This document shows, in pieces, positions 18,474-26,881 of a DNA stretch of 64,000 nucleotides (the stretch's first letter is position 1; every line of letters begins with the position of its first letter). Source of the stretch: an uncultured Pseudoalteromonas sp. (GTDB lineage: Bacteria; Pseudomonadota; Gammaproteobacteria; Enterobacterales; Alteromonadaceae); assembly GCA_947493455.1 (NCBI GenBank), contig CANLRB010000001.1:124001-188000 (forward strand), in the 5' to 3' direction. The position numbers and the translations under genes are program-made. Under the pieces are notes generated by a model that was not told the DNA's origin, searched no databases, and saw nothing but the letters and a program-made list of their open reading frames with translations.

Positions 18474-19658
18474 ATGTTAACTAAAACAGATATCGAAATT
18501 GTAAAAAGTACCGCTCCTTTGCTCGAGCAAGGCGGCAGCCTAATTACTACCCATTTTTATGAGCGTATGTTTAAACATAACCCAGAAGTCAAAGGTATTT
18601 TTAATATGAGCAATCAACTTACAGGACGTCAGCGCGTCGCTCTATTTGAGGCCATTTTAGCCTACGCCCAAAACCTCGATAATTTGGCGGTTTTAAAGCA
18701 AGCGGTGGAACGCATTGCTAACAAACATGCGAGTTTTTACATTCAGCCAGCCCACTACGACATTGTTGGCCATCACTTAATTGAAACATTTCGCGAATTG
18801 CTGCCAGAGCAATTTACAACCGACGTTGAAAACGCGTGGTTAAAGGCATATCAAGTGCTCGCGGGTGTATTTATCAACCGTGAAGAACAAATATACAGTG
18901 AAAATGAAGCTCAAATTGGCGGCTGGCGCGGCAAACGAGCATTCAAACTCATAAGTAAAAATGCGGAGTCGCAACTCGTTACTAGCTTTGTGTTTGAACC
19001 CGTTGATTTAAACCCGGTAGCGGACTACCTTCCAGGGCAATATATCGGTATTGAAATTGACGATGCGAGACTTGCTAATACCGAAATTCGCCAATATTCG
19101 CTATCCGATAAAGCAAACGGTAAAACATACCGTATTTCAGTTAAACGCGAGCTTGGAGAACATCCAGGCCAAGTTTCCAACTATCTACATGACAATTTAA
19201 ACGTTGGCGATCTGGTTGACTTATATGCGCCAACGGGCGATTTCTTTTTTACCGATCAACAAGCTCCGATTGCGCTTATATCTGCGGGCGTTGGCTTAAC
19301 CCCAATGCAAGCCATGTTAGAGAATAAACATGCGATAAAGTACCCGCACCCAGTCCACTACATTCACGCTTGTGAAAATCAAGCGCAGCACTCGTTTGCC
19401 GAGCGCACTGAAACACTCTGTCACCACAACAACTGGCATTTATCAACTTGGTATCGGGATGATAAAAGCAACACTAATAACGATATCAAACATGGTTTCA
19501 TAGACTTTAGTCAAGAGTCATTGCCAATTGAAAACGGTCACTTTTATTTATGTGGTCCGCTGCAATTTATGGCATTTGCAAAGTCTGAGTTACTCGGATT
19601 AGGGGTTGCTGCAACTCGTATTCATTATGAAGTATTTGGCCCACATGCCAACTTATAA
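18474..19658 (+). CDS. hmp: Flavohaemoglobin, nitric oxide dioxygenase
   Basis: A 394-residue cytoplasmic flavohaemoglobin that oxidises NO to nitrate with O2 and NAD(P)H. The globin domain (about 1-140) has proximal haem ligand H85 and distal pocket residues Y29 and Q53 at the same positions as E. coli Hmp. The ferredoxin-reductase part follows, with the FAD motif RQYSLSD and the NAD-binding segment ISAGVGLTPMQAML, ending in HYEVFGPHANL. The ATG is preceded by TTAGGAACT. It lies downstream of NorR boxes and the small membrane gene, so NO induction through NorR is likely, as reported for related Vibrio and Shewanella-type genomes. Confidence 0.95.
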   Translation: MLTKTDIEIVKSTAPLLEQGGSLITTHFYERMFKHNPEVKGIFNMSNQLTGRQRVALFEAILAYAQNLDNLAVLKQAVERIANKHASFYIQPAHYDIVGHHLIETFRELLPEQFTTDVENAWLKAYQVLAGVFINREEQIYSENEAQIGGWRGKRAFKLISKNAESQLVTSFVFEPVDLNPVADYLPGQYIGIEIDDARLANTEIRQYSLSDKANGKTYRISVKRELGEHPGQVSNYLHDNLNVGDLVDLYAPTGDFFFTDQQAPIALISAGVGLTPMQAMLENKHAIKYPHPVHYIHACENQAQHSFAERTETLCHHNNWHLSTWYRDDKSNTNNDIKHGFIDFSQESLPIENGHFYLCGPLQFMAFAKSELLGLGVAATRIHYEVFGPHANL

Positions 19659-19684
19659 ATGAAACACCGCTCACCAAATTTAAG

Positions 19685-19709
19685 CCGCGCATTCAGTGCG
19701 CGGTATTTA
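19685..19709 (+). terminator. Possible terminator after hmp
   Basis: CCGCGCA (19685-19691) pairs with TGCGCGG (19697-19703) across a 5-base loop. Only a short T-containing tail (TATTTA) follows, so it may be a weak terminator. Confidence 0.5.
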
Positions 19710-19779
19710 CACCAGTAATATACAAACGTTTCCGAGTAGATTTTAAAATTGTTTTTAAATCAAAAGACGAACATTAAGC

Positions 19780-20262
19780 TCACTGAGCCTTGCTAGCAAT
19801 GCGTTCGAAAACCGCTAAACATGCAATTCTATTTTTTTCAGCTTGCCCGTCTTGCCAAACATTTTCTTTTAACACCTTCATTGCTAACGCAATATGAATA
19901 GTTTCCACGTCAATCGGTGCATCAAAAAACGGGACCGTGCATAAATCATTGATCTGCTCTATCGCATTCGGTAGAGATAGCACTGCTTTTGGATTTTTTA
20001 GCAAACCTCTTGCCAATGCATTATAAACAGCAAGTGTTGTTGATGTATTGGTATATTTAAGCGCCTGTGGTGATAATTTGATGGCATCAGCACTACCGTA
20101 TTCAATTAAATGCAAATAGTAGTTGAAGTCACTATTTGAAACATCTTCGCTAAAATACCGCGTCCCTTTCTCGTTCAATGAGTCGTAAAAGTCAGTAAGA
20201 AACTCAAACGAATAAGAGAAAAACGAAGTTATCATTAAAATAAACCCAAACAACCTCTTCAT
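19780..20262 (-). CDS. Candidate periplasmic immunity protein to the adjacent Tlde1-like toxin
   Basis: A 160-residue protein with an N-terminal signal peptide (MKRLFGFILMITSFFSYSF), so exported, probably periplasmic. The mature part is helical in character and matches no family I can name. Its ATG overlaps the stop of the DUF2778 toxin gene (ATGA). It has a near-perfect Shine-Dalgarno (AAGGAGGT at 20267-20274), whereas the toxin gene has almost none. Export, overlap and stronger translation are what is expected of an immunity protein guarding against a toxin acting on peptidoglycan. The function is inferred from this arrangement, not from homology. Confidence 0.6.
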   Translation of the reverse strand: MKRLFGFILMITSFFSYSFEFLTDFYDSLNEKGTRYFSEDVSNSDFNYYLHLIEYGSADAIKLSPQALKYTNTSTTLAVYNALARGLLKNPKAVLSLPNAIEQINDLCTVPFFDAPIDVETIHIALAMKVLKENVWQDGQAEKNRIACLAVFERIASKAQ

Positions 20263-20627
20263 TGCGACCTCCTTACTTCCAATGTATGTGACGCGCTATT
20301 CCAAATTTTCTTTCTGATGGATATCGGAAATACAATACAACCCTTCGAAGCCCCACCTGGATTTCTTCTAGAATCTCCATGTATCTGAAAGTGAGTTCTT
20401 CCATGTGCAGAGTGTCCTATAGGTTTTAACGGTAAAACATAATTTCCGGTTGTACCACTATTTCTAGGTGAAAGAATTGAGTACCTACCTTTAGGTATAA
20501 CACCGTTATCCTTTTTACTTTCTGAAGAAGGATCATTTTTATACCCTGGAGCACCAGAGTAACCTTTTGCAATATACTGGCCACCAAATTCTAATTTTCC
20601 TGATGACTGGTAGTAAACCCAAGACAT
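20259..20627 (-). CDS. Tlde1-domain (DUF2778) L,D-transpeptidase-like effector
   Basis: A 122-residue protein covering the whole DUF2778/Tlde1 domain and little else. The family pattern is clear: WVYYQSSGKL at the N-terminus, GYSG near 22-25, a GVIPKGRYSI strand, FQIHGDS with H83 and ASKGCIVFP with the catalytic-type C97. Tlde1 effectors of type VI secretion systems cut or exchange peptides of peptidoglycan in competitors. There is no signal peptide, as expected of an injected effector. No secretion genes, VgrG or PAAR lie nearby, so it would be an orphan cargo gene. It overlaps the candidate immunity gene by 4 bp. The Shine-Dalgarno is weak. Confidence 0.8.
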   Translation of the reverse strand: MSWVYYQSSGKLEFGGQYIAKGYSGAPGYKNDPSSESKKDNGVIPKGRYSILSPRNSGTTGNYVLPLKPIGHSAHGRTHFQIHGDSRRNPGGASKGCIVFPISIRKKIWNSASHTLEVRRSQ

Positions 20628-20740
20628 ATCAATTACTTTTTAATTGTTAGTTATCAGAAATACTGCATTGTAAACTTCGCTGTATCAATACATTAGAAGA
20701 ATGAAAAGAGTATGATAAACCAGTAAAAGTTAGTGACATC

Positions 20741-21226
20741 CTACCAATATCGGCTTGTAAGTCGAGGTAGTCGTTTTTTGTTTTCGTCATAATTATCAAA
20801 ATCCCAATTCTCACCCATGCTATATTCTGGCCATGGTTCGTCATTGGTTGGCATCTCAAAGCCATATTTCTCTTCAAATAAGTCCATCGCTAAAAATCCT
20901 GCATCTTCATTGCGAATATCATGGGTAATATTTGCGTGAATGAGGTTATCCGCATTTTCAAGCGTTGCGTTGTATATCTCCTTACCAAGTAAAATTAAGC
21001 CATTTCTAAAGTCAATAAAGCCATCATCAGAGCAACCACCGTTGATTAAATAAGCGGCCCCCCAAATATCCCAAGTGTTCGCTTTATAATGAGCAAAACG
21101 AAAATGCTCATTAAATGCAATTAATTCTTGCTTAGATAGATTCCAAAGCATAATTTCAAGGCCAATAACCAAATCATCACTGCATTTTACTTTATCGATA
21201 ATTTGCCAAAACACATCCAATGTCAT
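20741..21226 (-). CDS. DUF4240 domain-containing protein
   Basis: A 161-residue cytoplasmic protein. MTLDVFWQIIDKV at the start and WDIWGAAYLINGGCSDDGF in the middle followed by DFRNGLILLGKE are the hallmarks of DUF4240. The function is unknown. Such proteins are found in many bacteria and often near toxin or immunity genes, so the position just upstream of the Tlde1-like pair on the same strand (113 bp gap) may matter. The start has AAAGGAAAAG upstream. The C-terminus is acidic and then basic (KKRLPRLTSRYW). Confidence 0.85.
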   Translation of the reverse strand: MTLDVFWQIIDKVKCSDDLVIGLEIMLWNLSKQELIAFNEHFRFAHYKANTWDIWGAAYLINGGCSDDGFIDFRNGLILLGKEIYNATLENADNLIHANITHDIRNEDAGFLAMDLFEEKYGFEMPTNDEPWPEYSMGENWDFDNYDENKKRLPRLTSRYW

Positions 21227-21308
21227 AGTTCACTTTTCCTTTAGTTTGATTTTTAACACACAAAAATATTAACCGCAGATCTGCGCAGCTAACGACAGTA
21301 CCAAGCCT

Positions 21309-21941
21309 TTAATCACCGCCACAGCCACTACCGCAGCTTGAACTATCACTGCCGCAACTGCTACCACCGCATCCTGAGCTGCAGCCAATATGTGAGGCGC
21401 AATAATCATTGTTGCGTTTACAGTTTAAACTATATTTAAAGCCATCGGGAATATTAAGCGCAGCATCGATCGCAAACAAAGTCGGCAATTTATGCGGCTT
21501 ATTGATATTTATTCCCTCCCGATTACAAGAGATTTTCCAGATAGTCTTGATACCCTCTTGGGCGAGTGTTTTCGATTGCATCGCTTCAGCAGGTGTGTGA
21601 TGTAAAAAGCGACCCAACGTCTTATTACAAAAATCCTGATATGACTTGGTAAATAAAATAAACTCATGCCATGCCACATCCACCGCTTGCGATGGCATTG
21701 ATACAATACGCTTACCAGCAAGATTACATACCTGAAAGTACTCTCTTAATCCAGCAATCACCTGTTGCGCCTGTTCTGGTGTTAAATGCGGATATTTTGC
21801 TTGCACCTTTTGGGCAATCACATTCGGGATCGGATATTCACGAATAAGCTTCTCTCGTCTTTGTTGTTGCTGTTTGCGATAAATAAGGCGAGCGATAAGT
21901 AGAAAAAAAAGTACAAACAAAATGGGGAGTATATAGATCAT
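21309..21941 (-). CDS. GRDP-like membrane-anchored protein with Cys/Gly-rich tail
   Basis: A 210-residue protein with one N-terminal membrane segment (residues 2-20), a basic glutamine-rich linker and a soluble domain. The segment VDVAWHEFILFTKSYQDFCN followed by GRFLHHTP resembles the conserved core of glycine-rich-domain-containing proteins (PF07173), which also carry a W-H pair and a GxFxHH motif. The last 30 residues are a repetitive Cys/Gly/Ser tail (GCSSGCGGSSCGSDSSSC...), with eight cysteines, possibly for metal binding or disulfide cross-linking. The Shine-Dalgarno is AAGAGG. The function is unknown. It is adjacent to but separate from the DUF4240 and toxin genes. Confidence 0.65.
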   Translation of the reverse strand: MIYILPILFVLFFLLIARLIYRKQQQQRREKLIREYPIPNVIAQKVQAKYPHLTPEQAQQVIAGLREYFQVCNLAGKRIVSMPSQAVDVAWHEFILFTKSYQDFCNKTLGRFLHHTPAEAMQSKTLAQEGIKTIWKISCNREGININKPHKLPTLFAIDAALNIPDGFKYSLNCKRNNDYCASHIGCSSGCGGSSCGSDSSSCGSGCGGD

Positions 21942-22144
21942 TTAAAACCTCTTATTCCTTTTAGCTTGTTGTCAAATGAAACTAATTATTGATAAATAAT
22001 CGTTGAAACCAACTTAATTCTTTCACACACGCGAATAGTCATTGGGATTCAAGCCGATTACAACAATTACCATACTTAACTTTTTAAATATATAAAAACA
22101 TTTAAAACCATCACCTTACATATACTCACACAACAACAAATAAA

Positions 22145-22163
22145 CCAATTGCGAATCATTAAC
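22145..22163. promoter_or_regulatory. Possible Fur box upstream of the siderophore receptor
   Basis: The 19-base stretch ending in GCGAATCATTAAC matches the classical Fur 19-mer at 12 positions, mainly in the right half (AATCATTA-C). It lies about 60 bp before the receptor start, where a repressor site is expected. Confidence 0.5.
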
Positions 22164-22224
22164 ATTTAGATTAAGATCCCCATCGAAAATTTGGGAATAA
22201 TTACTCTAAACTGGACAATCAACA

Positions 22225-24360
22225 ATGCAACACTTCAAAACAAAGCCACTTTGGCTTGCGGTATTAATTGGCATGTCGGCCAACGCAATTGCAAACACCA
22301 CGAGTGATAACGAAAAAGACAAAGATATTGAAACTATCACGGTTAGTCCAAAAGGGCTCATTTCTTATGTCAGTGCCGCCGCGTCAAAGTCAGATACACC
22401 GATAGTCGAAACACCTGTATCGGTTTCGGTACTCACACAAAAACGTATTCAGGATATTGGCGCTGAAACATTGCAAGATGCAATTGGCTTTGTTGCTGGG
22501 GTTTATAACGGTCCATATGGGGTTGATACTCGCGGCGATTGGTCAAAAATTCGCGGTGTTGATCCACTACAGTATTTAGATGGCCTACAAATGATGTTCG
22601 GCTATTACAATAATGCTCGTCCTAACCCATATATGCTTGAACGCGTTGAAATTTTAAAAGGCCCTTCATCTACGCTTTATGGTCAGGGCTCAACGGGCGG
22701 TATTATTAACTCAATCTCAAAACGTCCTAAGTCTGGTACTTTTGGCGAAATTTGGGCGCAAGTGGGCAATTATGATAGAAAACAATTGGCCGGCGACTTT
22801 AATACAGAACTGAATGACGATGAAAGCCTGTTATTTCGCGTCAACGGTATGTGGCGTGACAGCGGCACACAAACCGACTATGTCGACGACAATACGCTCT
22901 ATGTCGCGCCAAGTCTAAGTTGGTTTGCAAGCGATGCGACTAAAATCAACTTATCAGCCAATATTCAAAAGAACGAATCCGGTTCAAGTACCCAGTTCTT
23001 TCCTCATGTCGGGACCATTAAACCGGCACCGTTCGGGCAAATTCCAAGTGAACGCTTTGTCAGTGAACCGGGTTGGGACAAATACGACACAGAGCAACAA
23101 GCATTTACATTGCAGGTCGAACATGAAATTAATGACCTAGTATCGGTATCATGGAATAGCCGTTACAGTAGCAGCGAATCAACCTATCGCACTATGTATT
23201 CAGCTAATTGGCCGCCAACGCTGGAAGCAGATAACCGCAGTATGGCGCGCCGCGTGTTGTTAAGTGACGGCGAAGCAGATGTGTTTACAACCGACATGCA
23301 ACTTCATGCTATCGCCACAACAGGCGAGTTTGACCATACAATAGTTGCAGGCATCGACTATCAAAATGCAAAAACCAATACAGATCGTGGTTATGATATC
23401 GGCGGTCTAATCGATTTATATACACCAAATTACGGACAACTACCTAATTTACCAACCAAGGTAAGCGATGCGGCGATTGCTGCACTCGGTGATACACAAA
23501 AAGACACACAAATGGGGTTCTATCTGCAAGATTCAATCAAATATGGTGGTTTAGTAATCAATGCCGTACTTCGTCACGACCGTGTTGAATCTAAAGTAGA
23601 TGTTGCCGGCACCGAAACTGAAGACCAAAACGCAACAATCGGGCGACTTGGCGTACTTTACAGCTTTGACAACGGGCTCGCACCGTATGCGAGTTATTCT
23701 GAATCATTTAAACCGATTTATGGACAAAAAGCGCAAGGCGGAAGCTTTAAACCGCAACAAGGCGAGCAAATTGAAGTAGGCTTAAAATATCAACCGCAAG
23801 GCACTGAACATTTATTCACATTAGCCGTTTATGACATTAAAGATACTAATTTTGTAAGAAGTACGCCTGAATTCGATTATCAAGACGGCGAAGTTAAAAT
23901 TCAAGGCGTAGAGCTTGAAGCGCAACTTGAATTCGACCAAGTTGATGTATACGCAAGCTATGCCTACACCGACTCTGAAAACCTGACAAGCGATCAACCT
24001 GGTCTTAAAGGGGCGAAACTTTCAGCAGTGCCAGACCATATGTTATCAACTTGGCTAACCTATCGGCCGGAACGCTTTCTTCCTGGCCTAAAACTCGGTG
24101 TAGGTCTTCGCTATGTCGGGAAGACAGCCGATGGTTCTACGGATGTTGTAATGAATGGCCAAACGGTATACCAAGCCGTCACCACCGACAGCTATGAACT
24201 GTTTGATCTTATGATCGGGTACGAATTCGACCAATTTGATATCAGTCTTAATGTAGACAATGTGGCTGATGACACAGTGATCACCAGTTGTCTATCGCGC
24301 GGTGATTGCTTTTATGGTCAACGCCGTACGGTCACAGCAAATGTCAAATATCGTTTCTAA
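22225..24360 (+). CDS. TonB-dependent siderophore receptor
   Basis: A 711-residue outer-membrane receptor of the siderophore type (FhuA/FoxA-like length and layout). A signal peptide (cleavage near ANAIA, residue 24) precedes a TonB-box-like IETITV, then a plug with PVSVSVLTQKRIQD, IRGVDPLQYLDG and VEILKGPSSTLYGQGSTGG, the classic plug end. The barrel closes with VTANVKYRF, ending in Phe. A possible Fur box lies upstream and a PepSY membrane protein follows, a common pairing for reduction of imported ferric siderophores. Substrate identity is unknown; hydroxamates are only a guess from resemblance. Confidence 0.9.
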   Translation: MQHFKTKPLWLAVLIGMSANAIANTTSDNEKDKDIETITVSPKGLISYVSAAASKSDTPIVETPVSVSVLTQKRIQDIGAETLQDAIGFVAGVYNGPYGVDTRGDWSKIRGVDPLQYLDGLQMMFGYYNNARPNPYMLERVEILKGPSSTLYGQGSTGGIINSISKRPKSGTFGEIWAQVGNYDRKQLAGDFNTELNDDESLLFRVNGMWRDSGTQTDYVDDNTLYVAPSLSWFASDATKINLSANIQKNESGSSTQFFPHVGTIKPAPFGQIPSERFVSEPGWDKYDTEQQAFTLQVEHEINDLVSVSWNSRYSSSESTYRTMYSANWPPTLEADNRSMARRVLLSDGEADVFTTDMQLHAIATTGEFDHTIVAGIDYQNAKTNTDRGYDIGGLIDLYTPNYGQLPNLPTKVSDAAIAALGDTQKDTQMGFYLQDSIKYGGLVINAVLRHDRVESKVDVAGTETEDQNATIGRLGVLYSFDNGLAPYASYSESFKPIYGQKAQGGSFKPQQGEQIEVGLKYQPQGTEHLFTLAVYDIKDTNFVRSTPEFDYQDGEVKIQGVELEAQLEFDQVDVYASYAYTDSENLTSDQPGLKGAKLSAVPDHMLSTWLTYRPERFLPGLKLGVGLRYVGKTADGSTDVVMNGQTVYQAVTTDSYELFDLMIGYEFDQFDISLNVDNVADDTVITSCLSRGDCFYGQRRTVTANVKYRF

Positions 24361-24428
24361 GCTATTGATTACGAGATATTAATTACAAGTTATTGATTTT
24401 AAGTTAGTAGCTAGTTAGCCCATAGGTT

Positions 24429-24467
24429 GAGGTTGCCATACCAGTGCGGTTGGCACCTCTTTTTTTA
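24429..24467 (+). terminator. Terminator after the siderophore receptor
   Basis: GAGGTTGCCA (24429-24438) pairs with TGGCACCTC (24451-24459) with one bulge, followed by a T7 run. It lies between the receptor and PepSY genes, so expression of the latter may be lower or partly independent. Confidence 0.75.
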
Positions 24468-24479
24468 TTTATACCGACC

Positions 24480-25580
24480 ATGAAAAAAACACTTATAAAA
24501 CTACACGCATTTTGTGCATTAGTCTGCTTTATACCCCTGTTATTGATCTGCGTGAGTGGCTCAATCGTGGTATTTAAACCCGAGCTCGACGCTCTACTAT
24601 TACCAAATACCAGTGTTCTGCCTCAATTATCCGTTAACAGCGAGAATACACGTTTACCCTACAGTCAACTAATCACGCAAATCAACGCCAACTACCCAAG
24701 CTCATCTATTGGTACGTGGGAGGTATTTGATGATCACAAAACTGCCGATATTGTTTACCTAATCGATCCAGAACAGAATTGGGAAAAAGTATATTTTGAT
24801 CCATACAGCGGAAAGTCGTTATCGTCACCGGTACCATTGACACATGACTTTACCGACTGGCTTGTAGAGTTTCATTACAGCTTACTACTCAATCAAACTG
24901 GCGTTGTTGTAGGACTTGTTATTTCCATTGTGATGCTCATTTTATCAATTACGGGACTTGTTATATATCGCAAGTTCTGGCGTAACTTATTTTCGTTGAA
25001 AAAGAACCGCCGAAAGCATGCTCGCCTCAGTGAACTGCATAAAAAAGTTGGCGTGCTCAGCACACCAGTATTGTTTATTCTGGCTTTGACGGGTGGATAT
25101 TGGAATCTCTCGATATTATTACACGAGCTTGAGCACGAACTTGAACACGACATCGTACATTCGAGTGAGCAGCAACACCACGTGCAATACCAACCGCCCA
25201 GCCCGCCTGACATTGATGAGTTGCTGCGGCAAGTAAAAAAAAATATGCCAGACTTTGTTCTCACCTACCTAGTATTCGCCTATGAACAGGACAAAAATGT
25301 GGGCCTTTACGGCAAAGTATCAAGTGCTAACCCACTATTTAGTAACTACAGTAGTGGCGCCAGTTTTGACGCGAGCTCGCACCAGCTTATCGCTCATTGG
25401 GACATTCGTGACGCCACGTTACTCACTCAGTTAGATGACAGTACGCGTCCGCTTCATTTTGGTAACTTTGCCAGCATCACGTCACGCATTATTTGGGCTC
25501 TCATAGGTCTCACCCCCCTATTCTTTGCTTTTTCAGGCATCTATTTATGGTGGAGTAAAAAAAGAAAACGACACAAATAA
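24480..25580 (+). CDS. PepSY-associated transmembrane protein (putative ferric-siderophore reductase)
   Basis: A 366-residue inner-membrane protein of the PepSY_TM family (PF03929). N-terminal KLHAFCALVCFIPLLLICVSGSIVVF is the family's first helix, followed by a periplasmic PepSY part, a helix near 140-165, a conserved HKKVGVLSTPVLFILALTGGYWNL helix with histidines that could bind haem, and a last helix before a basic C-terminus (KKRKRHK). A His/Glu-rich loop (HELEHELEHD) follows the third helix. The ATG at 24480 is preferred over a GTG inside the terminator. Members next to siderophore receptors are thought to reduce ferric siderophores. Confidence 0.83.
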   Translation: MKKTLIKLHAFCALVCFIPLLLICVSGSIVVFKPELDALLLPNTSVLPQLSVNSENTRLPYSQLITQINANYPSSSIGTWEVFDDHKTADIVYLIDPEQNWEKVYFDPYSGKSLSSPVPLTHDFTDWLVEFHYSLLLNQTGVVVGLVISIVMLILSITGLVIYRKFWRNLFSLKKNRRKHARLSELHKKVGVLSTPVLFILALTGGYWNLSILLHELEHELEHDIVHSSEQQHHVQYQPPSPPDIDELLRQVKKNMPDFVLTYLVFAYEQDKNVGLYGKVSSANPLFSNYSSGASFDASSHQLIAHWDIRDATLLTQLDDSTRPLHFGNFASITSRIIWALIGLTPLFFAFSGIYLWWSKKRKRHK

Positions 25581-25606
25581 CCTAGCTATTACAGCTAGGT
25601 ATTTTA
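25580..25606. terminator. Terminator between convergent PepSY and dihaem genes
   Basis: ACCTAGCT and AGCTAGGT form a perfect 8-bp stem with a 5-base loop, followed by ATTTTAT. It lies between two convergent genes and overlaps the end of the first stop region. Confidence 0.65.
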
Positions 25607-25615
25607 TCGTTATTA

Positions 25616-26698
25616 TTAGATTGCGCCACCAACAGGCAACCCGCTCGGCACCCGCTGGGGAATATGGTTATAGGTTGGACCACTTAACGTAAGTAAAAAC
25701 CGTTCGATATCACCGAAGTCGCCTTCGCCAATAGTGACTTCTAAATCGCCTCTATCTTCATAAATTGAAATAGCATCAGCGAGTGAGCTACGTGAACCAT
25801 CTTGCATATAAGGCGCGGTAAATGCGACATTGCGAAGCGCTGGAGTACGCACTGGGGCTAAACCTTCAATTACTTTTTTATCTTCGTGGATTAGGTTATC
25901 CGACAACATAGGACCACTGTGACATGACGCGCAGCCACCATCAATAAACTTATTTAAACCAATCAATTCCGCTTGTGTCAAAGCTGTACTATCACCACGT
26001 AAAAATAAATCGAAGCGGGAATTAGTCGATACCACTTTTCGTTGAAATGTAGCCAATGCGTCACTTATATTTTGCGCCGTCACAGGCTCCGGCTCATCGC
26101 TAAACGCAGCTGTGAATAATGCTACATATTCATTATTACTGCTCAGCCTTAAAATAACTTCGTCCATAATGTCACTTTCATGATAATTATAACCAAGCAT
26201 TTCAACAGGGTTTTCAATTGGGCCGCGCGCTTGCTCTGACAACGTGTCCGCCCGTAAATCCCAAAAATAAGGGCCTGATATAAAGCTTTCTAAATCACTC
26301 GAATTAGTTAAACCAACAAATGCTGAATTTACAATACTCGGCGCATGAATAGGGGTGATTTCATTACCAAAGCGTTCAGGCCCAAGACCTACGCCATCAG
26401 AGCCAATTGAAAACGCTCGGCCATCAGCCCAACCAAATTGTGGGTGGTGGCATGACGCACACGCCACATTTTGATTGCCCGACAAAATAGGATCCCAGAA
26501 TAAGAACTCGCCTAGTTTCTCTTTCTCTATGGTATACGGATTATTTTGCGGGTAAATCACCTGCTCTGGTAACGCTGAAAAAAATTCTGAATAATCTCGT
26601 ATCTGCGTATCATCTGGTAAGGAATTATCCTCACAACCAAATAACATAATAGATGCAACTAAAATACAGGCGCGGTTAAAAAGTCGCTTTAATATCAT
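25616..26698 (-). CDS. Dihaem cytochrome c peroxidase / MauG-family lipoprotein
   Basis: A 360-residue exported dihaem protein. The N-terminus has a hydrophobic stretch and lipobox (MLFGC), so it is probably a lipoprotein. Two CxxCH haem sites are seen: CASCHHPQFGWADGR in the N-terminal half and CASCHSGP in the C-terminal half. Conserved elements of the CcpA/MauG family surround them, including ENPVEMLGY and FTAPYMQDG. Such proteins reduce H2O2 or carry out MauG-like oxidations in the periplasm. The Shine-Dalgarno is TTGGAG. It is one of several exported proteins here and its electron donor is not apparent. The role in peroxide defence is a family inference. Confidence 0.88.
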   Translation of the reverse strand: MILKRLFNRACILVASIMLFGCEDNSLPDDTQIRDYSEFFSALPEQVIYPQNNPYTIEKEKLGEFLFWDPILSGNQNVACASCHHPQFGWADGRAFSIGSDGVGLGPERFGNEITPIHAPSIVNSAFVGLTNSSDLESFISGPYFWDLRADTLSEQARGPIENPVEMLGYNYHESDIMDEVILRLSSNNEYVALFTAAFSDEPEPVTAQNISDALATFQRKVVSTNSRFDLFLRGDSTALTQAELIGLNKFIDGGCASCHSGPMLSDNLIHEDKKVIEGLAPVRTPALRNVAFTAPYMQDGSRSSLADAISIYEDRGDLEVTIGEGDFGDIERFLLTLSGPTYNHIPQRVPSGLPVGGAI

Positions 26699-26835
26699 TT
26701 TTTACTCCAAACAGTTTTATACATAAGCATAATTACTGCGCTGTCGTAAAAATGTCTAAGCCCGCTGATTTATTAAACTTAAATCGTGATTATCTGTTAA
26801 AAAATGATGCGATTTTGCAGGTATTTAGGACATAA

Positions 26836-26859
26836 AAAAACGACCCGAAGGCCGTTTTT
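26836..26859 (-). terminator. Terminator after the M6 protease gene
   Basis: On the minus strand AAAAACGGCC, a TTCG tetraloop and GGTCGTTTTTTT form a hairpin with one mismatch and a T run. It is just downstream of the M6 protease stop. Confidence 0.8.
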
Positions 26860-26881
26860 CAATGTATATTCATTTGAGTGA

